NCBI GenBank assembly: GCA_021229015.1
Contig: CM037783.1
Coordinates: 61,630,814-61,694,813, forward strand
Source of the DNA: Solen grandis
Lineage: Eukaryota > Mollusca > Bivalvia > Adapedonta > Solenidae
DNA length: 64,000 nucleotides
Direction: 5' to 3'
The notes below the pieces were generated by a model that searched no databases, was not told the DNA's origin, and saw only the letters and a program-made list of their open reading frames with translations. Within the stretch, counting starts at the first letter, position 1. Every line of letters begins with the position of its first letter. The translations under genes were made by a program, and so were the position numbers. This document shows, piece after piece, positions 35,131-45,961 of the stretch.

Positions 35131-36604
35131 TAAAATGGCTTCTCAATCACAATATTACAAACTCAGCTTCGAAAACTTGTTTTCGAGTTTTCATTGTCTT
35201 GTGTAGAGAAATTGGCAGTTATTCACTCCCAATTTTACTAAAAGCTTGAATGTAGTTGAATCTTAGAGTCCATGAATCTAAGGATCCACTCATAGAGAAT
35301 TCTTTGAACACACCAATGACCAGCCGAGTTCTCACAAACCACGTGTAACCCCTACTGCAATTACTTACCATTGGCCCAATTCCGTATCTTATAACCGGAA
35401 AATCACCAAAGTGTACAAATAAAAATATAAAGAAGTATTTAACGTTAAAAAATCAAATTTCAAAATATCTTCTCCTGTTTCCTTTTCGGTAATTAGGGAC
35501 CTTGATCGATATTTTCATTTCATCTAATTATCTTTAGTTCGTGGGATATTACGGCTGAATTTGGTCATTTTGGGTATGTCAACGACATTTTATTGGACGC
35601 ATCACGTTTTTAAACCCAATCATGAAGACCGTTTATACAGCTGCCGGACGCAGTCATTATCTTTATTGTTTACAGGACTTTCATGCCTCCACGTCGAAGA
35701 GTGTTGCATTTTAATGTCGCGTTTTCATTGATCGATGATTTAATCAATTACTGCTGTATTAATACTGTTTGCCTTTTTCCCCATGGCATAATGTCATGCA
35801 GCGAAACGGAATAAGTCAGCCGGGGGTATTCGACGATGCTAGTTATCAAGCTTTGGGGGACATTGTTAAGAAACATCTGCCAAAACATTTGACTGCTTGC
35901 AGTTTTACATATAACAGATCATTTTACGGCTATGAAAAGAATTGAAAATCGAGATTTTCTTAAAAAAAAAACGAAACAAAAAAGACAAACAAACAAACAA
36001 ACAACGTATATGATCAAAACGAAGCTTCATATCAACATTACCTCTAATGTTAGACTCTGAAGTTAGATATAATTGAAGTTAATTTAAAACATTGTCCCAT
36101 TGCTTGTTAGTATGATAACACATTACACAACTACCATGTATCACAGTAACGGAATTACAATATTTATTAAAAAATATTGGCGTTTAAAAAATATTATACA
36201 TGCACATATCAACGTGAAACAAGTTACCCTTTCTTAATAGTTAAAAGAAAGACAAAAATGTCTCAAACTGTCTCAAAATGAAATCAAACTTATTCTAAAC
36301 ATGAAATAACTCCAAAAGGAGGTGTATGTAAATGGACAAAAAAATGTCAGGATATTAGATAAAGTTAAAAGATTTTGACAGTCGGTAAAAGCTTTAAACG
36401 AAGTTCTAAGATTCATACAACGATCGAGTAACATTGATTTAAAAGTACGTTGTCACGATGTTTACAATAACCTTATAACACAGTTTAGATGATACCCGAA
36501 TTATCTGTAAATCTGTTTTCATAGCACATTACACAATCTTCCGATTATTCAACCGGTTGTATGCCACCTTTGTCACGAATAGTCGCAATTGGGTTATATA
36601 GCAA
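35131..36604. other. AT-rich intergenic sequence
   Basis: No gene or repeat recognised. Confidence 0.4.
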
Positions 36605-36745
36605 AATTACATTGTGCTTGGTGATAATAACATTATGTTTTGTGAGAATGACATTGTGCTTGATGACCATGCCATTATGCTAAGTGACAATGCCATTATG
36701 CTTTGTGAAAACGGCATTGTCTTCGCTGAGTGTTATTGTGCTTAT
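36605..36745 (+). repeat. Imperfect minisatellite, about 24-base unit
   Basis: Six or so units of the type cattatgctttgtgacaatg. An array of the reverse complement lies at 38,690-38,935. Confidence 0.65.
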
Positions 36746-37021
36746 AGAATATGCCTATGTGCCTTCAAAAATCTTTATTTGTAATTACTGCCTTGTGTAT
36801 GATTTGAAGTACCAATCTATTCGATAACAATGCTCTAACAACCTATCCAGTATTAAACTAACGCTAACTAATTAAACTAACGCTAACGCTCACGCACCAT
36901 GCCATAAGGATCACCAAGCATCAAGCATAATGCAACGACGTACGATATAAACGATACGCCTCATTCTATCAATAGATGTCGCTATCAAATCAAAGCGCCG
37001 ATAGCTCTGAGAGAACAGTTT

Positions 37022-37320
37022 TTTAATGTTTATGTTTGTTTATTTATTGGGTTCTACGTCCAGTGACAGTATTTCAGTTGGAGACTATGTCTGCTTGAGA
37101 CAGATATAGTGCTGCCACACTGCAGTATCACGCCGTAGACATATGGCATGATATCACACCCAGTCGCGTATCCTGACACCGGGCCAACCAGTCCCGGAAC
37201 TACTCTTATATGCCGAGCTCGAAGCAAAAGAGTACTACCAGTACCATTTTGCTACGACTTTGGTTTGTCGTGGCGAAGGATCGAACCCTCGATATCCCGA
37301 TTCCGGGGCGTTTTTAATTT
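37022..37320 (-). mobile_element. SINE family B, nearly full length
   Basis: On the minus strand a tRNA-like B box (GAGGGTTCGATCCTT) sits near 37,275. The body contains gtctacggcgtgatactgca, and the tail (actggacgtagaacccaa, then taaataaacaaac) ends near 37,025. It is the same family as 19.6, 38.3 and 50.4 kb. Confidence 0.8.
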
Positions 37321-38204
37321 TTTTGTTTTGTTTATTTGTTTGTAAATATATTTCGTATATTATAGTAGATTTAATAAATATCAAATTTTAAACCCAATTA
37401 ACCCAAAGCTATTTACCCGCTTTGACTTGCGTAAATAAGGTCGTAACAAAAATACAGAAATTTGTTTTAATTGACTGCTTACATCCCCCTCTCTCTAGAT
37501 CTGTCTTTCTCTGTCTCTGTATTTCATACAGTTTACACAATATACATAAATCATTGCATTTTAATTAAAACGAAGTAAATATAACATAACACACTCTTTC
37601 TTTTTTTATCTATGACTGGTATATTTTTATTTTATATTATTTATTTAATATATGTTGATTGAAATTAATATATAATATTATAAATGATTCGAATCCGTGA
37701 CCTTCCCTTACAGAGGTTGCGAAATGAAAGTTATCATAGAAAGCATATTAATTTATCTATATAGGCAGATATTTCAGCACGACTTTGTATACATGTATTT
37801 AAAGGTAATTTCAAAAGATGAACTCCAGCCAATGAAGGTTCAAATATCTCCGAATCAATCAACTCACTTGCGCATTTACTTGTTTTCTTTTTTTTTTCAT
37901 ATTTCAATTCAGTTTCGGCCTCCAAAATGCAGTCGTATATAAATAAACATAAAAGCAACAGCACTAAGTGATAAGACAAAAAACTTAATTTGGAACTATA
38001 TCTCAAAAGGAGGAAAATGTAAGCGTTTAGAATTAGCACCGAAATGTTTTCGATGCAGAATTGTGTGCTACCACTTAACAGAATTGCAAACAACCTAGCT
38101 AAAAAATCTAAAATTTGGAGCTACGGAAATGTAAATGGTTATATTTTAACACTACATTATATTTTTTATACAGGTATATATCTAACTCCATTTTACACTT
38201 CAAT
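37321..38204. other. AT-rich spacer between two SINE B copies
   Basis: Contains a minus-strand frame of about 119 codons without recognisable domain; treated as chance. Confidence 0.4.
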
Positions 38205-38465
38205 ATTTAAATGTGTTTATTTATAGGGTTTGACAGAATTTCAGTCATTTAGAGACTATGTCTATTTGAGACAGACAAAGCGCTGCCGCACTGCAGTATT
38301 CAGTTACATTACTAACCACTGGAACTACCCTTATATGCTGAACACCAAGAAAGGGAGCTATACCAATACATTTTTACGACTTTGGTATTTCGCGGCCGGG
38401 GACCGAATCAACGACATCAGCCGATTTCGGGGCGGGTGTTCTAATCACACGTCCACCGGCACCGG
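38205..38465 (-). mobile_element. SINE family B, second minus-strand copy
   Basis: Shares actatgtctatttgagacag, gccgcactgcagtat, and a ccctTATATGCtgaacacc block with the copy at 37.0 kb. The order and orientation are the same, but an internal stretch around the gtagacatatgg block is deleted. Confidence 0.75.
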
Positions 38466-38689
38466 TACATATCAAATTACATGTAAATAGCATCAACTAG
38501 AGTGTGATTTTTCATCATTAAACATGTATAACAGAAACGGAAAAAGTGAGCTTCCACCAGTATTCGAATCACATACCATTTCAATATTAACGGGTTAATC
38601 TACAAACTCAGCTATGAAACATGTCAGTGAAAGACGGTTTGAAACGAAGCGGAATTTCATTATCATCAAGTACGATGTAATTGTCAAGA

Positions 38690-38935
38690 AACAGTGAGCG
38701 ACATCAGCACGCATGATGTTGCTTCAAATTTCATAAAGCATGATTTCCTTGTAACCAAGGACTATGAAAGGCAACGAATCACTTTGCCATCAAGCAAAAT
38801 GCGAATGTCACTAAACATAATGCACTTGTTAAAACGCTTTTATTGTTATCAACTAGCACACAAGGATAACACCAATCAAAATGACATTGTCGTCAAACAT
38901 AATGACATAGTCACCAAGCATGATGTAATATTTGC
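38690..38935 (-). repeat. Imperfect minisatellite, inverted relative of 36.6 kb
   Basis: Units of the type caccaagcataatgacat (reverse complement of atgtcattatgcttggtg). More diverged than the array at 36.6 kb. Confidence 0.55.
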
Positions 38936-39048
38936 TTAAATACCATTCTCTAGTTATAACTGGGACTGTGTGGTGTTAAATGGCAAAGCTTCACCACCTA
39001 GAAAAATATATGCATTGCATCACCTCGTCCAGCTTAGAGAAAGTGCAC

Positions 39049-39052
<4 letters not shown>

Positions 39053-39097
<45 letters not shown>
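39053..39097. repeat. (TA)n microsatellite
   Basis: About 22 uninterrupted TA units. Confidence 0.95.
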
Positions 39098-39100
<3 letters not shown>

Positions 39101-39614
39101 AGCAATCATCAGTGATTCAGTATTGGCTGGAAGATTATTTTGATCTCATTCTCTGAATTTAATAGTAAAAAAAAAAACGAAAAGCAAAACGGAGTCCTGA
39201 TATACACCTTCTGTAAATAACTGAAAAAAAATCCGTCAAAATTTGACGGCTTTAGAGAAAGCGAAAAGTAATTGCGAGTAGACGTCAGATGTTACACCAA
39301 CTTGATATATGTTATTTTGAAAGGGACTAAGAAGCTTTGATTCCTATCAAATTTTCATATCGCTCTTTTTTTTCCAAGAATCCACATGTATTTTAAAATG
39401 AACCTAATGCTGATCAACAAGGGAATGGACTACGAATAGTCATGTCAATAAGCACGATTTATATTTTCGAATGTCATAGCACTGTTGTTTTTTTTTAAGT
39501 AATTGTGTATAAAAAACAATTTATCAGCTGACATATAGTAAAATCAGGAAATGTTTTTTTTTTTAAATAAACAGAGAGAATAAATGTTTTAGTTTGGCAG
39601 AATATTAAAAATTA
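39098..39614. other. AT-rich sequence, no gene seen
   Basis: No feature I can support. Confidence 0.4.
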
Positions 39615-39800
39615 CAAAGTGGGGAGCAGTGGCGCTTTCGAATCGAAAAGTCCCGCGTTCGAATCTTGTCAAGAACATTGCTTATTTCCTTGAGCAAGAA
39701 ATTTACCCCGCATTTTTTTCCCCTCAGCCAAATGTAAATGGTTGCCTGAACGGGTCATAATCCATGAATGAAAAGCCTGTAAATATGTAAATACACATCA
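39615..39800 (+). mobile_element. tRNA-derived SINE, family D
   Basis: A tRNA-like head with B box GCGTTCGAATCTT is followed by tccttgagcaagaaatttac and ccccgcatt. This is the central block (CCTTGGGCAAG..CTTTACCC) seen in several widespread metazoan SINE superfamilies. An AT-rich tail follows. Confidence 0.7.
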
Positions 39801-41194
39801 CACAATTTGACAAACGTGCAAATGTGCACGAAACTGATTTTAAATAAAGATACAGGATGGTGCGCTAGATTCAGATTATTGTTACATAACAAGGCTTATA
39901 TCGGAAAGCTGTAGATATACAGCCTTTTATTATAAATAGGCAATATCTAAAAATATTTGAGTATATGCACTGAATAACGGTAGTATCATATCGAGGGCTC
40001 AACGTAAAACTGTCGTAACTCCAATTTTTTTACAAAATGATCTTTTGCATTTTTCACATTACATTACAATGCTCTATCTGTGGAAATATTTTTTTGAAAA
40101 AATATTTGTATTTAAGTAGTAAAATTGAAAATGGTCCAAAAGTAGGATAATTATTTGGTTGATTTCATTCATTTATGCAGCACTGTCGTAACTTGAAATA
40201 CAGTGTTGCAATGAAAAACATGCACATTTTGAATTAAATGATATGCAACACTGTAATATCTCCACAATATTTTTACGCAGTGATGTCAAAATTCATTTTG
40301 ATAGTGTCATAGTACTGTGATGTCACTAGATTTCTGAATGAAATACATTTAACATTTATTCAGCTTATTTAACTAATATTTTACGACTTGCTATTATGGA
40401 ATCTGAACACTTTTTAAGATTCATTTATCATACCAGCCCTGTCAAGTCTCACACTTTCGGTATGACACTCACTTTTTCAGACCTAAACTCACGAATGCCT
40501 AGAGATATCAAAAGTGAATAATAACAAGAAATATCTTTTTAAAAAAGATATGTGGCATATATGGGGATTAAAGTAATGCATAGAGTAGAATGGTTATATG
40601 ATATACAAATTATTTTATGTGAAAAGTTTCATACTGGGAATCAAATTAAGCATAGACAGAGCTTCCATTCCAGTGCAATCAGCAGAATAAACATTATGGA
40701 CTATAAATGTCATTCAGTGAATAGGACTATAATATTTTTTGACTGTGCGAATAACATTTGGTCCGAAACAGGTCTCAATGTGCATCCAAGAGAAGTGCTT
40801 TGATAAAACAACAATAAATTGTAATTCAGTCAGGATAATTAAGTGAATAGGAAGCATATATTTCAGCTAGTTATCTTAACAAAGAATCATTTGTAACTTT
40901 CTCACCAAAGTAAATCTATAGGCATTCAAATACATGTATTCATTTAGTCTTATCTTACGCCATGATCCGCAGATAGGTCAAAAGTGAGGTAGACAGTTAC
41001 GGTAAAAAGAAAAAAACAAAATCAATTATCCCCACCAATAGTTTGTACTTCAAACTGATTGGGGTATTATTAACTGTTGTGTGATGTATCTTACACTGGT
41101 GTGACATATGGTGATATGATGTAAACAGAGCAATATAATTTAAGAATTTAATTTAAAATCCGGATCATTGAATATATTTGTTTATTCCGTAGGA
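39801..41194. other. AT-rich intergenic sequence
   Basis: No gene or repeat recognised. An 83-codon frame at 40,552 shows no domain. Confidence 0.4.
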
Positions 41195-41350
41195 GCAGCT
41201 GAGACATATGGTGCTAGGAAGTCAAATGTTTGATCCCCCCCCCCCACACACAAAAACAAAACAAAAAAACTCGCAGGTACCCATTAATACACCTGGGTGG
41301 AGTGGAGATGTGCTACCTACCAGTGGCAATCACTAAACTACCCTGCTCCT
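41195..41350 (+). mobile_element. tRNA-derived SINE, family C
   Basis: The head contains AGGAGCAGCTGAGACATATG and a B-box-like GTTTGATCC. A body block follows, GTACCCATTAATACACCTGG then GTGGAGTGGAG, a conserved SINE core seen in many animals. A C/A-rich stretch of ten or more Cs splits head from body. Confidence 0.6.
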
Positions 41351-42819
41351 CTTTCACTTAATTCTTAATTTTGTTCAGCAAATGTTGTCATAACAATGGT
41401 CTTTAAATTAAAGTGTCAGTTTTAAACTAATGATGAATTTCACCAGTTTCTATTTTAAATTATTCACATTTCTCATCATGCTCTAAGCACACGCTACAAC
41501 AAGCTGTTAGGGTTGTGAAGTGTTTGGCAGTAGAAAAAACTATGTGTCACCAACATTGTATGTACATTGATTAGACAATTGGTTTTCCAACTTCCAACTG
41601 GAAAAATGAAATTATGGATAGCATTTTAGACAGATTGACCAATTTTATGTAAATAAGTGTATAATTTTGAATGCTCTATACTGGTCAACATACTTTTTTA
41701 AGATTATAATGCAGCAGCCACTGCATGGAACACTCAATCAGAAAAAGAAGTGAAATTTTGTTTTCTTTATGTATGACACTAAATGACGCTTTAGCAGCAG
41801 CTCGAGAAACAGATTCTTCCAAATGTATATTCAAAATAGTATGATTCCTGCTCATAAAGAACAGACGCGGGATCTGTTTTGATGACCTCCACAGAATGTC
41901 TAATCAAGTAATGCCATTTATAATATGCAATGGGTCCTCACTGTCATGAAACTGTTGGGAGCTAGGTATGTTTATGAAACATTTAGTTGAGTCCATAAAC
42001 CTTGGGTTTAGTGCAAGTTAATCATTCCTTTTGTTCACAGTCACCTTTTCTTCCTACTCCCATGCAACAATTTGTAAGTTCTCAAGGTAGCTGGTGTAAC
42101 TGTGAAGAAAACGTTATATTTGATGTTGTTTAATACCTAAAAAATTAAAACGTCAGATTTAAATCATGGCGAGTCATCGATCAAATTGATATGATCCTTA
42201 CTGCTAATAGAATGCAAAATGTTCCCCCAAGACGTTCTAAGGGCCATAAACAGCCGTATAGATAAACAAAGTCATTTGTCACCTGTTTTTGGTAAGCGAC
42301 ACACACCACTTTTTTAAGAAACATAATCCATTTTCTGATTGAAGCCATAAGCTCTTAATACGTGTGAGACATGATGTGCAAAACATAATCGAAATGACAT
42401 CGGTGGGGGACATTTTATCTCAGCTTTTGAACGAGGGTTGATCAACAATCATTGCACTCAATGCACTTTATGCACACAGGAGATCCCGTTTGAGAATCTG
42501 TAGAAATGGGAAATATTTTTTTTTTTGTATTTAATCATACAAATAATTAAGAAAGATTTTATAATTCTCGTGCGGTATTTACAAAAATAATTTACATTGA
42601 AAGATCGAAATATTTATATGTCTTGATATATCGATATTTTATTGTAAGCTGTTGACCATATACGCTTGTTATTAGCATTTAAATACATACAATTATAGTT
42701 TTAGACTATAAAATTTTATTGCACACTAAAATAATATATATAAAATACAATAATCATATAATTAGCAAAACTTAGCAAAGTTTAGAACGCATTACTAATA
42801 AAAACAAGTAACTGTTGTT
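41351..42819. other. Intergenic sequence, no gene seen
   Basis: No feature I can support. Confidence 0.4.
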
Positions 42820-43015
42820 GCACACAACACATATGTCCCCTACCGGTGAGGCGCATAATTTTCCCGTTACCATAGCAACCAGGATAAAGGACTAAGAAAA
42901 AAAGTGACATGCAGGATCTCCAAACTGCCATCTATCATGCCAAGTTTAATTTTATTATCTTAAACGGTTTTTAAGTTATCGTGGGGTCCAGAAAGACAGA
43001 CGGACGGACCGGTGT
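42820..43015. repeat. Repeat-like block with GTTACCATAGCAACCAGGAT and a (GACG)-rich end
   Basis: Contains accatagcaaccaggataaa and ends agacagacggacggaccggt. Blocks like these form the ends of common non-autonomous elements in molluscs. Only one copy is in this window, so the identification rests on recollection of the motif and is tentative. Confidence 0.35.
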
Positions 43016-44647
43016 AAACCGTGATCGTTGAATAACTGCGCACGCGGGCAGAGCTTTTCATACCTACTAAAATTTAGACATTCAGTATGGACTAATTTTC
43101 AGCCAACGACTAAACATCGTACACATCATATTAAAATATACACTAGATTTCTGAACCTATCTAACATATAAGTTAAACACAATAAATTAATTATTTATGA
43201 AGATAAAAATACAAAAAAAATATATACATGTATAAGAATAAAGGGAAGTAATACACCAACTATATACAGATGGTTTTCCCTGAAAAGAAAAGGGGGGGGG
43301 TAGAAATGGCACATTCTCTTCGGGCCTTTCTGTACTTTCCTATAGTATCTGTTTGTGTGTCGCCTAGGTGGATGCAGAATTTTATGTTCGCCCTAATTTC
43401 CTGGTGTCATTTGTAATGTAGTGACAGGTGCGACTGCTATGGCTAAAACGATGCTACTTTAAAAAAAAATGACGTCATATGCTGGTGACGTTCTCTAAAC
43501 GCATTCCCAGCTTTTACTTGTATTTTTCTAAATGTTCTATTCCTAATTTTTGGCAAAGATTCACGCAAAATTAGCGTGGGCGGTCACCTGTTACTATAGT
43601 TACGAAACAGCACGCCGTTCTGCACTGCGTTTCATTTGGCAAAAGCATTTTAACATAAATTGAAAAGAAATAGCTCTACAAATAGTAACATATATGTTTA
43701 GGATATATCTCAAGACGTTTACAAGTTATACACAAAGTCTACGTAATTGTTGATCAACCCTTATTTAGTATTCAAGTAGAAACCTTTTAAAGTTTAATGG
43801 ATACAACTCGAAAAGCTTTTTGTGACGTCATACTTAAAAATAATACTTTTATGCTTACTAATAAACATTTAACGGATTACTTTGTGCAAAAGCATTTCCT
43901 TTACTGGCTGAGAAAACTGGTAATAAAACAACAGAAGTGCGCTTTCTTTAAGATTTTGTTACCATATAGTGAGAAATACAATCGTTTAGAGTAATGTCAC
44001 AATTTACAATAGGATATGTACATATCTAGATCCTACGTGGTATCTCTAAATGACATATGAACATTTTTGTGGTATTTATTTCTAAGAATATGTTAATACG
44101 GGGTGTGGGGTACACGGATAAATAATACTTTGAAAAAAGGGGGAACAAAAAAGGTAGTCCAGATAGCTACGTTGAAGTACTTCAATTTGACATCTGCAGT
44201 GAACTGCGTTTAATTACGTTTAAGCATTTGAAACCATCCATGTTTCTATACGGATAACTACGTTTAAAGATGGATAATTTCGTTCAACTATACGTTTCTG
44301 TACGGATGAAAACGTTTACGTACGTTTAACTACGGATGAATATGTTTTAACCAATCACGTCAAAAGTGCCATGGACCGTTGAAACAAATATGCATGCTGG
44401 AGAAGCTTGAAAGTTCGAGCTAAGTCTTGAAATATATATACGATATTTCTTCACAGCAGATCATTGTAATGAAGGATCATTAAAATACATAATTGATAAT
44501 TCAGAATTTGTTAGTATAAGCTTAAGATTTAAAATAAATTTGTGAAAATAAGAAAAAATGACAGTTCTATCTATCCACTTGTCTAGCATTTAAGCTGTTT
44601 GCTATTATTAAATAGGTCATTTATAAGTGGTTCACCCTCCAACTACG
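43016..44647. other. Intergenic sequence, no gene seen
   Basis: Short ACGTTT-rich runs near 44,200-44,330 but no gene. A run of nine Gs lies near 43,292. Confidence 0.4.
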
Positions 44648-44900
44648 CAGGGGCCTCCGTGGCCGAGAGGGTAAAGTCGCTGACTTTAACACTCACTCAG
44701 CCCCTCGACGCATAGGTTCGAATCCCGGCAGGGTCATTAGGATTTTCATGTGAGGAAGCCTTCCAGCTGGCTTGCGAAAGGTCGGTGGTTCTACCCGGAT
44801 GCCTCCGTGCATTCGGGGTCTTCCTCCACCTGTAATTAGCTGGACGTCGCTATATGACTGAAATACTGTCGAGGCGACGGTAAACCCAAATAGTCAAGTC
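44648..44900 (+). mobile_element. tRNA-derived SINE, family A, full-length copy
   Basis: Begins GGGGCCTCCGTGGCCGAGAG, a clear tRNA head with A box TGGCCGAGAGG and B box GGTTCGAATCCC about 50 bases on. The spacing suggests a class II (Leu/Ser-like) tRNA ancestor. The body and tail match 3.2 kb and end gcgacggtaaacccaaat. It is the best preserved SINE in the window. Confidence 0.88.
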
Positions 44901-45124
44901 AACCATGCAGCTGACACCTACAGGTGAGAATACCAAACGTCAGACTTCGGTGAACTTAATGGCTTTAAATATAATCTTCTGTAACTGTCAGTCTATGGAT
45001 CTATGATTGCGATATTCCTTGTACATCTGGACTTGACACAATTCATCACCTGGCATCGCAAACAACTTTGGGGACACTTCTCTGTGCGAATTTATTTCCG
45101 AACCGTCGCGTGTTGAACACCCTT

Positions 45125-45415
45125 CTGAAAACATATAATTTGGCCTATGAATACTGTGTAGGAATCAATTTTTGCTATAATTTAAGACAGCTTGAATTTG
45201 TAAATGTTCTATTTAAAATGATGAAAGTGGGTCTGTTTAACCAACATTTTACCCAAGACATTTGCAAATTGACCTATAAATACTGTGTAGGAATATTTGT
45301 TGCTATAAAAACGGTATACAAATTTAAGACAGTTTGAATTTGAAAATTTTCTATTTAAAATTATGAAAGTGAGTCTATTTAACCAACATTTTACTCAAGA
45401 CATTTGCAAAATTTA
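45125..45415 (+). repeat. Tandem duplication, about 140-base unit, just over two copies
   Basis: Units share actgtgtaggaat, tttaagacag.ttgaatttg and ttaaccaacattttac.caag. The copies are close to each other, so the duplication is fairly recent. Confidence 0.75.
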
Positions 45416-45427
45416 AAGAGGATCTCA

Positions 45428-45596
45428 ATACAGTTGAACCTTTATTAGCGGTCACCACTATCAAGCGGTCAACCTGCATTTAACGACCAGTTTTGGTATC
45501 ACCAAATTAGCACTTTGTTATATATTCAACATTCGTTTAACGACAACCTCTGCTAAACGGTCACATTCTCTTGTTCCCTTGACTGACAGGTTTGAG
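45428..45596 (-). repeat. MITE-like element, family F, next to gene copy 2
   Basis: Begins cagttgaacctttattagcg and ends ttgactgacaggttt. It aligns as the reverse complement of the elements at 10.65 and 55.8 kb. Its right end touches the candidate exon 0 of gene copy 2, so the apparent splice acceptor (gactgacag) lies in MITE sequence. Confidence 0.65.
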
Positions 45597-45699
45597 TGTA
45601 TTCATTGTGAACACCAAAGCAGCAATGTCCATGCTTGTCTTTGGGGCGATATTGAGCGAAAAACAGCACCTGGTGGTAGGGAATTTCTAGAATTTACAG
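45590..45699 (+). other. Candidate exon 0 of gene copy 2
   Basis: An open frame containing FECIHCEHQSSNVHACLWGD, then IERKTAPGGREFLEFT, ends at a donor (ttacag, GTATAC) in phase 1. The acceptor of exon 1 (tcctcag) leaves two bases before the ATG, so the junction would read EFLEFTEMSES without a stop. The divergent paralogue at 0.6 kb has an acceptor at the same place and no ATG, which supports a coding exon upstream in the ancestor. Against it: copy 1 carries a TGA here, and the 5' end of the exon runs into a MITE. Confidence 0.45.
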
Positions 45700-45961
45700 G
45701 TATACACAGACTTAATAAGGTAGAAGACCATAAAATCAGTATTTGCAGTTTTAATGGACATTTAATGGGTAATTAAATGTATTTTAATGGCATATGCTTG
45801 CAGTAGTGTCCATAGACGAAAGCTGCGGACAGTTATTTTGCATATTCGTTATTTGATCATTCGATATTCAGACTTAAAATGAAACATATATTTACCTTTC
45901 ATTTTTAAAACTGTCATACCGATTGAACAGGAAAATTGTCCACTGAATTAGGTCCCCAGAG

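Noticed and set aside
37734..38093. 119-codon minus-strand frame
   Set aside because: AT-rich composition produces long leucine/isoleucine-rich frames by chance; nothing recognisable.
44648..44740. Could be a genuine tRNA gene
   Set aside because: A and B boxes are good, but the sequence continues into a shared SINE body and tail found at 3.2 and 55.1 kb.
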